Origin: Gonatopus flavifemur
Taxonomy: Eukaryota > Arthropoda > Insecta > Hymenoptera > Dryinidae
Reading direction: 5' to 3'
Length of the DNA stretch: 64,000 bases
Assembly (NCBI GenBank): GCA_018340375.1
Contig: JAFFJZ010000086.1
Location: 248,001-312,000 of the forward strand
The notes under the pieces are model-generated. The model worked only from the letters and a program-made list of their open reading frames with translations, did no database searches and was not told the DNA's origin. The position numbers and the translations under genes were made by a program. Of this stretch, positions 24,130 through 34,946 are shown one piece after another (the stretch's first letter is position 1; each line of letters opens with the position of its first letter).

Positions 24130-24455
24130 ACCAAAATGTTGTAGATGGCGCGGCGAGTTAGTACCACCGCGGTTATATATATGCACAGATGCGAAAATTC
24201 AAGCAAAAGAATCTCAAATAATGCATAGATTCTACACCATCATCTTGAAATGATTGTTTCGATATGTTGTGTACCTTGTATATTTGGACAAATGAACTAG
24301 AATCAAGTAATTGATCGAACTGACACCATAATAATTCAACGGAAATATAAAGAAGAAAGCAGGAATTATACTATAATAATAACATTGGTGTTCAAACAAA
24401 AGTATAAAATTCGTTTATTGTACAGACAATCATAAATTATTTCATTTATTCATCA
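24130..24455. other. Unassigned stretch
   Basis: No gene, repeat end or motif recognised between the serine-rich frame and the next MITE. Confidence 0.4.
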
Positions 24456-24570
24456 CCCTGACAGCACAACTGCTTCCAGTTACCTTTCGATGTCTTTCTG
24501 AAACGTGTAACACCTTTCAGAAAGGTATCGAAAGGTAACTGAAAAACTGAAAGCAATTGTGCTGTTAGGG
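24456..24570. mobile_element. 115-bp fold-back MITE, CCCTGACAGCACAA ends
   Basis: CCCTGACAGCACAA at the left and TTGTGCTGTTAGGG at the right, with arms (cagttacctttcgat against atcgaaaggtaactg) that continue nearly to the centre. Related by its ends to the elements at 19760 and 21791. A solo end of this type, ccctgatagcacacaaggg, is at 25875. Confidence 0.75.
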
Positions 24571-24639
24571 TACCATCTTATCAATATTATAATACATATA
24601 AATTTTCAGGTCATGCAATGCTTAGCAACTTGCTTTATG

Positions 24640-25430
24640 TGTTGATTTTTTTGTGATAATGAGTTATTCTACGGTGATTTAACATCTTAATATACAAGTA
24701 ATTGTAAACTATATGTCCTAAAATATCACTTTCATGATCATTGCATGGGAAATTGAATATACGCGCTTCAATTGAATGTGAAATGAGTTTCTCAGCAATA
24801 TCCATGGAATTTTCATACAATTTGTAGATGTTTTCCAATTTTCTAACTGAATTATAAACCCCTCTATTCGGGTGGACGAAATGACTCTGATCACTATCGA
24901 ATTCATCCAGCGTGTCAATATATGGGAAAGCATTGTACATGCACTTTTGCAGACAGGACATGTCATGAATTTTTTAATTTTTTCACATATGATTCCTGTC
25001 ATATAATACACAATGCAATCATGAACTCCGTATGACACATAGTCGAACTCTGAATAATCAATGTCAAAAGCGTCCTACTCATCATTGTTGATGGCTGTGT
25101 TTAATCGAGATTCAATTGATTCAATTATGTTTGGAGTTTTTCGAGAATTTGGAGAGACATAACTGGATTTCAATTCCTGCAATGTACCAAAGGGAGTGTT
25201 GGATTTTTCATTTTTCATTATAGTACAGTTTCCGTATCTTTGAGGTGATAGAATTGTGGTTGTACACAGGATTTTATAGACTTGGAGAAAGGTCGCAGAG
25301 GAAGGGTGATCATTGGAGCCACACGCCATACGCGCACAACCAAAACATCGCTACGAAAACGTCGAAATGGATACATATTAAAGAAAACACTCATTTCATT
25401 ATTCACACAAGTCATTTTGAAGCATAACTT
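24640..25430 (-). pseudogene. P-element transposase, C-terminal part
   Basis: Minus strand, from ACGSNDHPSSATFLQVYKIL (the common GG.DEHP-like C-terminal signature of P/THAP9 transposases) through SPQRYGNCTI, then DCIVYYMTGIICEKIKKF and a CPVCKSACTML zinc-like pair. A frameshift separates these from the last block (LSCLQKCMYN-like start at 24961, ending HHRRITHYHK-type). This region follows the catalytic domain in P-type transposases. Stops and shifts show decay. Confidence 0.75.
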
Positions 25431-25505
25431 CATGAATCTTTTATGAATTACACATGAATGCACTATTGGAGTAGCATTTCAAACTTCTTACCAATATACT
25501 AAGTG

Positions 25506-25736
25506 CACTGTAAAAAATTTCTATGGGAAAATTCCTATGAATTTATGTGAAATAATTGACCTACACACGAGGTCGGAATTTTCCGGACTTATCCGGAAAT
25601 TTACTGTTAAATGATGGTAAAAATCCCATGAAGTTTGGAATTTCCAGTTAAATTTATGGGAAATTTCATACAAATATATAGGAAATGGATTCCCCGGTGA
25701 CTGAATATAGGAAAATTCCGATTATTCCTCACAGTG
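25506..25736. mobile_element. MITE, CACTGTAAAAAATTT ends
   Basis: The left end CACTGTAAAAAATTTC and right end CTCACAGTG are inverses in their outer part, both flanked by TG. The interior is built from short inverted strings (tatgggaaaattcc against ggaaattt). 231 bp, no coding capacity. It sits in a break of the P-element C-terminal coding region, perhaps an intron. Confidence 0.55.
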
Positions 25737-25911
25737 TGGGTTTATGAATTGAGATTTTATTATTCACATATCAGTTTTTACTCAACTTAGACTATACGTT
25801 ACCCAATAGTTCATCAAATCACCACTAGGTTTTTCATAACGCACATACCTCCAACGAATCTTGGTTCATTTTCCCTGATAGCACACAAGGGAAATGAAAT
25901 TTTTCGGTGAG

Positions 25912-26333
25912 ATAGCAAATGATGTCAATTGTTGATCTTAATGTGACATGGAGTCATTCTGAAGTTTCTCGAGTAAGAAACATATTGGATTCAATGCGTT
26001 TCCGTTCAAGTGCTTGTTCCCAATTATTCAATTCGGTGAATGCCTCTTCTATCTGCATGATCATCCAGAAATTGTTTTGTTTTAGTAATACTGTTTCTGA
26101 AGTTATTTCTAAGATTCAATAATTTATTTCAAATGCATTTTGTTGAAAATTTTTGATCATACTAAAATGTCTGAATTCCCAGGCTTTAGTCCCACGTCTG
26201 CAGTTTTCCTATTCAGTGCATCAAAAACAGAGTTGATCCATTCACAGAATTCAGCTGTACCTCCAGATTCTTTTAAATTTTCATAGAAGGTTTTATAGAA
26301 TCGCAACCCTCTAGCCACCGATTTACTAAAAAA
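25912..26333 (-). pseudogene. P-element transposase exon, post-insertion-domain block
   Basis: Begins after a clear acceptor (tttttccag) with FFSKSVARGLRFYKTF and FDALNRKTADVGLKP, a strong P-element signature. A frame change near 26157 leads to WEQALERKRI, MFLTRETSE and a final LHVTLRSTIDIICYL block with one TGA inside. It joins the upstream exon in phase 0 across the 121-bp intron at 26334-26454. Confidence 0.75.
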
Positions 26334-26454
26334 CTGGAAAAATACTATTATACATTTTTTAGTCAATTCGATCTTACTCGGCTAAGAAACTTGAATGAAA
26401 AATTTAATAGATATCCAACCTCTAGCACAGGCAACTTTTCAAAATCTAACTCAC
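26334..26454 (-). other. Intron of the P-element gene
   Basis: The donor on the minus strand is CTCAG|GTGAGT and the acceptor is tttttccag. Splicing joins RVRLAAQ to FFSKSVARG without a shift, as in P-element relatives. Confidence 0.7.
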
Positions 26455-28055
26455 CTGAGCCGCCAGGCGAACTCGCATTTTAGCGGAGTTTGTTAAATTG
26501 AGATGAAGGGGAATTAACTTGGGACATTGTGGGTTTGACATGTCCCTATCAATGTGGTGGAGACGCCTCAAATGTGTCCAACTAATGGTAGATCCTTCCG
26601 CTTTCATCTGGAAATGAGTAGAAATATTTTACAAAAGAAAATATTAGGTTTGTATTTTTTGAAAACTCAATTAATTGAATTATCAATCATTGTGATCTTG
26701 ATAAAATACTCTCAACACGATGGGAACAATATTACTGGAGAACTATTGTATGGATATAAATAAGGACAAAACAAAATTCATGATTTGTGCAACAGCGAAA
26801 ACACCGAGGAGAACAAGAATCAAAATAGATGCAGAGACAATTCAGCAAGTCGAAGAATTTCAATATCTAGGAAGCATAATTACAGGAAACGGTGGAAGTG
26901 AAAGAGATATGAGAGCAAGAATAGCACAAGGGGAACAGGCTTTCCACCAAAAGGAACAGTTGCTATGTCCGAAGAATATTAGCTTAGCAGTGAGGAAGAA
27001 ATTCTTGAAGAGTTACGTTTGGAGCATAGCATTATATGGTTGCGAAACTTGGACAATTGGAAAAACGGACCAACGAAGGCTGGAAGCTTTTGAAATGTGG
27101 TGTTATAGAAGGATGCCTAGATTAAAGTGGATAGAGAGAGTGAGAAATGAAGAAGTACTTGAGAAGGTAAATGAAAAGAGAAGTCTTTTGAGACAGATCA
27201 TGAAAAGAAGAAGTAATCTGATAGGGCACACATTAAGGCATGATAGCTTATTGAAAACAATATTGGAAGGAAAAATGAATGATAAAACTCGAAGAGGTAG
27301 ACCTAGATCTAGTTATATGAAGCAAATTATACAAGATAAGGGTTGTCGTAGGTATGCAGAAATTAAACGGTTAGCGGATAATAGGCAGGGTTGGAGGATT
27401 TCATCAAACCAGTCATAAGACTGATTACTTCATGATGATGATGTGATCTTGATGTACTTTCAAACAACTGCATTTAATTACCTTCAAATCATGCTCGTAG
27501 ACACAATTCCTCACAGTTTTCAAGAGGTACGGGGAATCGGAAAATACGAAAATTTTCCGTGTGGGGTCCATCGGATGCTCGAAATGAGTTCTCAAATTAT
27601 CCTTTTGACCAGAAACTGCCATTTCCGACCAGAATTTCCTATTGGGTGCCGCCCCATCACTAACAATGCCATGCATTTTAGCTCCGTGCTCTTCAAGCAA
27701 AATAATTGCTCAAATGATCAATTGAGACAATATTATTTCACTAGCAGGTCCTTTGCATGCAAATACGCCCACGGGCTGAGCAGCTTGTGACTCACCTGAC
27801 GATTGGAAGACCAGAACTAATCCATGATTCGCTTTTTGATTTTTTTTATGTGAAATAACTTCTTCAGTACCGAAGTTCACTAATCCACGGTAAGTTAATT
27901 GTTGCGAGTCGATTCCTAAACTTTCTCCGGTTGCCATTTCATCAATGAGCAATATTCCATGCTCTCGATGCTCAGCTTTTTTATTCATAGTTAATTTGAA
28001 AACCTTGAAAAATTCCAAGTCGAAACCACAAGATGTATTGACCATTGATAAATAT
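26455..28055 (-). pseudogene. P-element transposase, central catalytic exon (LINE-interrupted)
   Basis: Read from 28055: YLSMVNTSCGFDLEFFKVF, LLIDEMATGESLGID (an acidic site expected in the catalytic core), LTYRGLVNFG, NHGLVLVFQSSGESQAAQPV, KMHGIVSDGAAPNRKFW and FVFSDSPYLLKTVRN. These are the standard blocks of P/THAP9 transposases and include probable catalytic acidic residues in DE and SDG. A 5'-truncated RTE LINE with a 12-bp duplication (26703-27441) cuts the exon. On its far side the frame resumes as CPKLIPLHLNLTNSAKMRVR up to the donor at 26455. Several stops near the insertion show decay. Confidence 0.8.
26703..27441 (+). mobile_element. 5'-truncated RTE LINE
   Basis: Only the 3' end of an RTE-type ORF is present (26720-27418, 232 codons, open), with NKDKTKFMIC, EEFQYLGSIITGNGG and LYGCETWTIG. 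The tail is catgatgatgatg, the trinucleotide tail typical of RTE elements. Both sides carry TGTGATCTTGAT (26691-26702 and 27442-27453), a 12-bp target duplication. It is closely related to the longer copy at 30799-33152, sharing most residues in the overlap. 5' truncation is the normal result of incomplete reverse transcription. Confidence 0.9.
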
Positions 28056-28180
28056 CTAAAAGAAAAACAAAATGATTGAATGCAATAATCAGTATCCCAA
28101 AAATAATTCACGATTTCCTCAACAATTTGTACGTGTCACTTTTTCTGTACCTTTCAATAAAATTTCAGAGAAAATTTTAC
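28056..28180 (-). other. Intron of the P-element gene
   Basis: Minus strand: donor CGCAG|GTAAAATTTTC, acceptor tttgtttttcttttag. Removing the 125 bp joins LPCVSTLRR to YLSMVNTSCGFD, as expected for the family. Confidence 0.75.
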
Positions 28181-28345
28181 CTGCGTAATGTGCTGACACA
28201 TGGAAGTGGAATAATGTTCTTGGCTCTTATGGATTCGTAAGCTTTTGGTGATCGCATGTGCATCAACATACATAAGAGAACTCATTCCTCGGAGTATCTC
28301 CTACCTGTAGGACCACGTCTTTTTGAACAAGAAAATATTTCCATC
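28181..28345 (-). pseudogene. P-element transposase, helical block before the catalytic core
   Basis: The frame reads VLMEIFSCSKRRGPTGRRYS, then an in-frame TGA at 28282-28284 (probably from a tryptophan codon). It continues MLMHMRSPKAYESIRAKNII and PLPCVSTLRR to the splice donor. This corresponds to the conserved block just N-terminal to the catalytic region in THAP9/P transposases. It continues on the far side of the LINE at 37052. Confidence 0.75.
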
Positions 28346-28798
28346 AAAACCTTGATGGAAATCGAGGAAATGGAACCATCAAAACCTTGATGATAGTTGA
28401 GAACCGCAGTATAGTTGTGACAACGTGAAATGTTTCGCTCTCTACAAAATTTCGTAATTTAATGATTTATCGTGCACACTTAATTCTTATTCTTCGTTAT
28501 ATGGTTGATTGTTCCATTAGTAGGCATATTGTGTAAATTTCTCCGAACAACTGGGTTTTTGCACGCGATTTTTAGTGAATCTATTCCTAATACATTGGTT
28601 TATTCACTCGTCGTTTCATATTGTTTCCACGAGGTCTATCCTATTTGTTGATACTTATACACATCTCGTGTACTCACGTATGATAAGACACTCTTCGTGT
28701 GTGCGTGTGTGTTTACCTCGGTACAGTGGATCTCATACTTGCCGTTTATTGGAATTCAAAAATTTTTGTATTATCATATAAATCATATAAACTTCAAA

Positions 28799-29617
28799 AT
28801 GCCAAAAAAAGTGTGTAAAGGATGTTCCAGAGTTGTGGATAAACCGGTATCTTGTGCTTCATGCAGTGTTATATCACATCCTTGTTCGTCGTGTTTAGCG
28901 AGAAGCCACCATCCATGGCGTAATGGAGTACTGATTGACTGCAAGGGGCCTCTTCCGTCTTCTGATACTTCTGTTGATGTTGCGGAAAAATTTGATGGCG
29001 TGTTGGATCAGTCAGGTTTTTTATCGGAAATTCAGAGCATCGTTGATTCTGCTTGTTCGAAACTCATCAACCAGCTCAACGCGTTTGGGATCAAATTAAA
29101 TTCTTTATCCAACACTGTGGCGGAATTATCCACGAGATTATCCACCTTGGAATCGTCTGCCCCTTCTTCTTCACAAGGTTTCTACAATGAGGAAGATTTG
29201 ATAGATGAGCTGAATGAACGACATCGAAGAGCATGTAATATTCTACTCTTCAACGTTGAAGAATCTTCGAGGGATGGGTCTCCTGATCATGTTATAGTTA
29301 CTGATCTTCTTCAAAAAATCAGACCTGATACTTACGACAATGTGCAGATTCGTCGTATCGGTAAAAAGAAGGATGCTTCTAAAACTCGTCCGATCTGTGT
29401 CACATTTGCATCACGGAACATACCCATTGAGATTCTTCGTAACAAATCGTTGTACAATGGTTCAATTAGAATATCGCAAGATCGTACCTTGAAGCAACGG
29501 AATCATCTGTCGAACTTACGTGAAGAGTTGAAAAATCTAAATGACCCTTCAAGGACTATTCGCTATTTCAATGGGATACCTAGGATAGTTCCTGCTCACC
29601 AAAGAAAAAACGCTTAA
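28799..29617 (+). CDS. LINE ORF1 protein
   Basis: 272 codons from ATG 28799; an upstream in-frame extension to 28697 is UTR-like. A cysteine-rich N-terminus (CKGCSRVVDKPVSCASCSVI, then HPCSSC) suggests a zinc-binding finger. A predicted coiled coil follows (INQLNAFGIKLNSLSNTVAE, then LSTRLSTLESS) and then a basic C-terminal half (ELNERHRRACNILLFNVEES, RRIGKKKD, DRTLKQRNHL, IRYFNGIPRIV). That half matches the RNA-binding domain of CR1/Jockey ORF1 proteins. The role is nucleic-acid binding and chaperoning of the element RNA. It is fully open; it is the best preserved frame of this LINE and ends 8 bp before the ORF2 frame. Confidence 0.8.
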   Translation: MPKKVCKGCSRVVDKPVSCASCSVISHPCSSCLARSHHPWRNGVLIDCKGPLPSSDTSVDVAEKFDGVLDQSGFLSEIQSIVDSACSKLINQLNAFGIKLNSLSNTVAELSTRLSTLESSAPSSSQGFYNEEDLIDELNERHRRACNILLFNVEESSRDGSPDHVIVTDLLQKIRPDTYDNVQIRRIGKKKDASKTRPICVTFASRNIPIEILRNKSLYNGSIRISQDRTLKQRNHLSNLREELKNLNDPSRTIRYFNGIPRIVPAHQRKNA

Positions 29618-30798
29618 TCGACCCTTTGGTGTATTATCAGAATGTTCGTGGCTTGAGAACTAAACTTGATCAACTCCATTGCTCTGTTGCTATATCAGAT
29701 CCATGTTATGATATTATTATCTTATCTGAAACCTGGCTGCGCGAGGATATTCTATCTTCTGAAATTGGTTTACATGGCTATGCAGTTTATCGTATGGATA
29801 GAAACGGACTCACCAGTCAATTTTCACGGGGAGGTGGTGTCTAAATCGCCGTTAAGGATACCCATCGGAGCTGTGTCGTCTCATCTTCTTATTCCAAAGT
29901 TGAACATCTTTACGTCAAAGTTTATTTTGGTTCTTTGTCGTTGTGGTTTGGGGCCGTCTACATTCCACCTTCTTCGGATTCTTCAATATACTTGGACCAT
30001 TGTAAAAGCGTTGGCGAAATCCTTCTCAAGGAGAACTTTAACTCCTTATACTCATACGGGGATTACAATTTACCTCATATTTCCTGGAGCAATATTGATT
30101 CCAAATTATCTTTCTCAGTGTTACCTGGTTCGACTCTCAATGAAATGACTTCTGCGCAATATGTTCTTGAATATTTCAATGAATTGAATTTGTTTCAACT
30201 TAATACTTTCAGAAATTCTCATGGTAACATACTTGATCTTATTTTTTCTGATAACGATCGTATTGATGTCAATATTGCTCTGGATCCTTTTCTCGCGTGT
30301 GACAACTTTCATCCTTCTCTTGTATCTAAGCTCAACCTACGTGATAGTGTTTTACTGGTCCCCAATAAAATCATCAAATATAATTTTAATAAGGCGAATT
30401 ACAGTGCAATTTGTGAATATTTAGGTTCTATCAACTGGGACGATGAATTGCGTAATCTTAATGTTATTGAAGCTGTTGATTTTTCGTATCTTCATTTATA
30501 TAATGCAGTTGATTCATTCGTACCCAAGTATGTATCAAGGAATAGTTCTCATCCAAAATGATTTTCTTCGGAATTAATTAAACTTATTCGTCAAAAGAAA
30601 ATTGCTCACAATAGGTACAAAGAGTCAAATTGCTTTGAAGATTACCTAATCTTTAGTCACTTACGAGCTCAATGTAAAGTTTTGACTCGCCAATGTTACT
30701 TGTCTCATCTTCATTACGTTCAAGGGTCCATTCCTACAAATGTCAAAAGCTTTTGGAACTTTGTTAATAGTAAGCGAAATCAGAATGGTATACCCCTG

Positions 30799-33152
30799 AT
30801 CCCTCCCCGTAGATGATTGCGGGTCTTCCAGGGGGATATTCATGATACCTGTCCTTGATATCCTTTTCATCCATCCCTGGTAGTATCTGCTTCCTTTACG
30901 TGGTGGGGAGGATAAGTATCTCAGAGTTGGATCTTTTTTTTTGAGTGGAATAAACTACTCAAGAGAAAGAATACAAACTGAGAGAAACGAAATCATCCTA
31001 ATGCCAGAAACATCGGCAAAATCAAACGGAAGGAAAGCAAGGGGAAACTACCTTCCTTGACATGTTTCAATACTTCCCGAGGAAATGAAACCGTTTCCTA
31101 AGCTGGAATATTATGTAACAAAAACAAACAAACAAATTAATAAATACATGATGGCGCTCTCTCGGGTAAAATATTCCGGAGGTAAACTAGTCTCCCGTTC
31201 GGATCTCCGGGTGGAGGCTGCTCGAGGAAGCTTCATCAGCAAGGAACGAAAACCGAAGAATAGGATAGGGAAAAGAAACAACATTCTTCGAGTCGGAGCG
31301 TGGAATGTTAGATCACTGAGGCAAGCGGAAAAATTAGAAAATTTGAAATTAGCAAGGACAGCAAAAGAACAGTGGTTAGAAGAGAAATGTCAGGAAATAG
31401 ACATAAGATTGCATTTAGGAAAAATAGATGAAGCATATAGGATTATTAAAAGATTTTTCGGACAAATGAAATCTAGAAGCAATAAGATTAGAAACTCTCT
31501 AGGACGACAATTGATAAAAACGGGAGAGAAAATAGAACAGTGGATCAATCATTTGGAAGACTTGTATAGAGGAAACGATGATATAGCACTATTAGAGAAG
31601 GAGGAGGATGTAGATGAGGAAGAATTGGGAGATTCGATATTGAGATCAGAATTCGACAAGGCTTTGAAAGAATTGAAAAATAATAAAGCGCCAGGCATAG
31701 ATGGCATAAGTGCGGACCTTATAAAAGCCTCCACTGAAGGAACTCGCGACGCACTGTTTGAATTGATTAGAGATATGTACGAGAAAGGAGAAGTACCGGA
31801 AGATTTCCAAAAGAATAAGATTGTCGCTATCCCGAAAAAACAAGGGGCAGACAAATGCGAGAACTACAGAACGATCAGTTTAACTTCACATGCTCCGAAA
31901 AAACTGACCAAAATTATATACAGGAGGATGGAAAATAAAATAGAGAGTAGATTGGCAGAGGATCAGTTTGGTTTTAGAAAAAATAGGGGAACGCGAGAAG
32001 CAATCTTAGCACTCAGGGCAGTAATAGAGGAAAGGATAGCGCTGAAGAAATCTGTGTACATAGGTTTTGTAGATATACAAAAGGCTTTCGATAATGTGGA
32101 CTGGGAGAAGATGTTTGCGATCCTGAAGAAGGTGGGAATAAATTATAAAGATAGAAGAATAATATACGAATTCTATAAGAATCAAAGTGCAATAATAGAC
32201 ATAGAGGGTCAGGAAGGGGAAGCACAAATAAGAAGAGGGGGGAGACAAGGATGCTCATTATCGCCACTGATGTTCAATTTATATATAGAAGAAGCAATGA
32301 ACGAAGTGAAGGAGGAAATTCAATCGAAATTACAGATTCAGGGAGAAAATATAAGTATGTTGAGATTCGCGGATGACATAGCTATATTGGCCACGAGTAG
32401 TACTGAGTTAGAAAATATTCTCAACACCATGAGAACAATATTATTGGAAAACTATTGTATGAATATAAATAAAGACAAAACAAAATTCATGATGTGTACA
32501 GCAGCGAAAACAGCTAGGAGAACGAGAATCAAAATAGATACCGAGACAATTGAACAGGTGAAAGAATTCAAATATCTAGGAAGCATAATTACAGAGAACG
32601 GCAAAAGCGAAAGAGATATAAGAGCAAGAATAGCACAAGGGAAACAGGCTTTTTATCAAAAGAGACAGTTATTATGCTCAAAAAATATAAGCTTGGAAGT
32701 AAGGAAGAAATTCTTGAAAAGTTACGTTTGGAGCACAGTATTATATGGTTGCGAAACTTGGACAATGGGGAGAACTGATCAACGAAGACTTGAAGCTTTT
32801 GAAATGTGGTGTTATAGGAGGATGCTCAGAATAAAATGGATAGACAAAGTCAAAAATGAAGAAGTACTCGAGCAGATAAATGAAGGAAGAAATCTTTTGA
32901 AACACATCGTGAAAAGGAGAAGCAATCTTATAGGACACACATTACGGCATGAGAGTTTATTGAAAACAATATTGGAAGGGAAAATGAATGGTAAAACTGG
33001 TAAAGGTAGACCTAGAGCAAGTTATATGAAGCAAATCGTACAAGACAAGGGATGTAGTAGATATGTAGAAATTAAACGTTTGGCGGATAATAGACAGGGG
33101 TGGAGGGTTTCATCAAACCAGTCGTAAGACTGATTACTTCATGATGATGATG
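30799..33152 (+). mobile_element. RTE LINE inserted in the larger LINE
   Basis: The flanks are ATACCCCTG on both sides (30790-30798 and 33153-33161), and joining them restores the host ORF2 codons IPLVMHL. The element ends in tcatgatgatgatg. The 286 bp before the ORF look like a leader. Size 2354 bp, shorter than typical RTE elements because most of the endonuclease is missing. Confidence 0.92.
31085..33127 (+). CDS. RTE ORF with in-frame endonuclease deletion; RT intact
   Basis: 680 codons, fully open from ATG 31085. The start of an RTE endonuclease is seen (LRVGAWNVRSLRQAEKLENL, residues about 75-95). It passes directly into post-endonuclease linker sequence (LARTAKEQWLEEKCQEID), so most of the nuclease is gone without a frameshift. 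The RT domain is complete: NNKAPGIDGISADLIK, IVAIPKKQGADKCENYRTIS, QFGFRKNRGTREAI, DIQKAFDNVDW, GGRQGCSLSPLMF and the catalytic FADD near residue 428. A C-terminal region with LYGCETWTMG and RRRSNLIGHTLRHE follows. Such a copy could make RT but not nick DNA itself. The possible start could be a few residues downstream. Confidence 0.85.
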   Translation: MKPFPKLEYYVTKTNKQINKYMMALSRVKYSGGKLVSRSDLRVEAARGSFISKERKPKNRIGKRNNILRVGAWNVRSLRQAEKLENLKLARTAKEQWLEEKCQEIDIRLHLGKIDEAYRIIKRFFGQMKSRSNKIRNSLGRQLIKTGEKIEQWINHLEDLYRGNDDIALLEKEEDVDEEELGDSILRSEFDKALKELKNNKAPGIDGISADLIKASTEGTRDALFELIRDMYEKGEVPEDFQKNKIVAIPKKQGADKCENYRTISLTSHAPKKLTKIIYRRMENKIESRLAEDQFGFRKNRGTREAILALRAVIEERIALKKSVYIGFVDIQKAFDNVDWEKMFAILKKVGINYKDRRIIYEFYKNQSAIIDIEGQEGEAQIRRGGRQGCSLSPLMFNLYIEEAMNEVKEEIQSKLQIQGENISMLRFADDIAILATSSTELENILNTMRTILLENYCMNINKDKTKFMMCTAAKTARRTRIKIDTETIEQVKEFKYLGSIITENGKSERDIRARIAQGKQAFYQKRQLLCSKNISLEVRKKFLKSYVWSTVLYGCETWTMGRTDQRRLEAFEMWCYRRMLRIKWIDKVKNEEVLEQINEGRNLLKHIVKRRSNLIGHTLRHESLLKTILEGKMNGKTGKGRPRASYMKQIVQDKGCSRYVEIKRLADNRQGWRVSSNQS

Positions 33153-34946
33153 ATACCCCTGGTGATGCATTTGGACGGTACTATTGGCAATACTGGTATT
33201 GCTATTTCGAACTTATTTGCATCTTATTTCAGATCAGTCTATCAAAATTATCCCGTTGTTCCTTGTAATTTACCAGAATCTACTTTCAATGTCAATCTTT
33301 CCGATTTATCCATCAATATCGGTGAAGTGTTCAATGAAATCTCATCCTTGAAAACTTCTTCCGGTCCTGGTGATGATGGTATTCCTCCTAATTTTCTAAA
33401 ATCTTGCAAGTTCGTCATTTCTCGGCCTTTGTGGTTGATCTTCAACAGCTCTTCATCCTCTGGAATATTTCCTTCTCAATGGAAATCCAGCTCAATTACT
33501 CCTATCTTCAAATCTGGGGACCGTTCTGACGTGAGAAACTATAGACCGATTAGTATCATGAATGTTATGCCGAAAATTTTTGAAGATACAGTTACTGATA
33601 AAATAACACCACTGTTTTCTGATATTATTTCTGATTTCCAGCATGGCTTCACTTCTGGCAAATCTAACGTAACTAACTTGTCTATTTTTTCTCATGTTGT
33701 GTCCTCTGCGCTTGATCGAAATGCCCAAGTGGATACTATATATACAGACTTCTCAAAGGCTTTTGACAGAGTTGATCATAATATATTGTTAAATAAATTA
33801 AGTAATTTAGGTATTCGAAGCAATTTTTTGTCGTGGTTACAGAGTTGTATTCTGAATCGTACGCAATCAGTTCGTGTCTCTCAATATTTCTCTGATTCAT
33901 TTTTTGTATCCTCAGGTGTACCGCAAGGCTCACATCTAGGTCCTTTATTATTTATTATTTTCATTAATGATATCTCCACGATTTTCAAGTACTACACACA
34001 TTTTCTTTTTGCTGATGACCTGAAACTGTTTATGATCATAAGAACTTACAGAGATGCTCAAAATCTCCAATCTGATTTGGATCGGTTACAATCTTGGTGT
34101 GTGCTATCTAATATGTCATTAAATCTCACTAAATGCCATGTGATGAGATTTCATAGAGGTAAAAATGCTTTTTATTTTCCTTATAACTTGTCTCATTCTC
34201 TGTTATCACCTATAAATACTGTTCGTGATCTTGGAGTTTCATTTGACTCTCGTTTTAACTTCTCAGATCATTACAATCACATAGTTGGTACTTCCATGAA
34301 ATCTCTCGGATTCATCAAGCGCGTTTGTAAAGATTTTCGTGATCCTGTTGCACTTCGAACACTGTATTGTACTTTAGTTAGACCTCATCTTGAGTATGCG
34401 TCTCAAATTTGGAGTCCTCATCTAATTCGGGATTGTACAGACTTGGAAAGAGTTCAGCATAAGTTCCTGCGTTTTGCTGCCTATCAGATAGGCCGTCCGT
34501 TGAGCGTCACTTGTCATGATCACTCATTGATTATGGCTCTACTTAACTTGCCTCCCTTGGAATCACGTCGTTTGTTCAATGATTTTTCATTTTTGTATAA
34601 AATTGTTAATGGGAAAATTCGCTACCCTCAACTGCTTGGACTTGTACGTTTTAATGTCCCTTCTCGTTCATTAAGGCGCACTGAACTGTTCAATCCAATT
34701 TCTTATAAATCGAGACACGGTTATTCTGATCCGGTAAATCGGATATCTATCCTAGCAAATTCTTACAGTGATGTGCTTGAATTATTTTCATCTCATTCTG
34801 ATCTTAGGAATTCTCTTCCTCTTATTTGTCAAATTTAATATCTAATTGTCCTTTTCACCTATAATTATACACGTTAACTGTTGTTGTAATATAAGATGCA
34901 TGTAGTCGAGCTTAACATGATGCTCAATGCTTTGATGTATGATATA

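Larger units (their letters stand above)
29626..34838 (+). pseudogene. LINE ORF2: endonuclease and reverse transcriptase, interrupted
   Basis: An AP-endonuclease domain starts at VYYQNVRGLRTKLDQL and ILSETWLRED, then YGDYNLPHISW and an NILDLIFSDN block. Stops lie at 29842-29844 (TAA) and 30559-30561 (TGA, probably from a tryptophan codon); otherwise the frame holds to the RTE insertion at 30799. After 33153 it resumes in frame with IPLVMHLDGTIG. RT motifs follow: GPGDDGIPPNFLKSC, WKSSSITPIFKSGDRSDVRN, DFSKAFDRVDH, SSGVPQGSHLGPLLF and the catalytic LFADDLKLF, and then a C-terminal thumb. The 3' part (565 codons) is intact. Endonuclease nicks the target and RT primes from it; this copy cannot do so. 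Confidence 0.88.
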
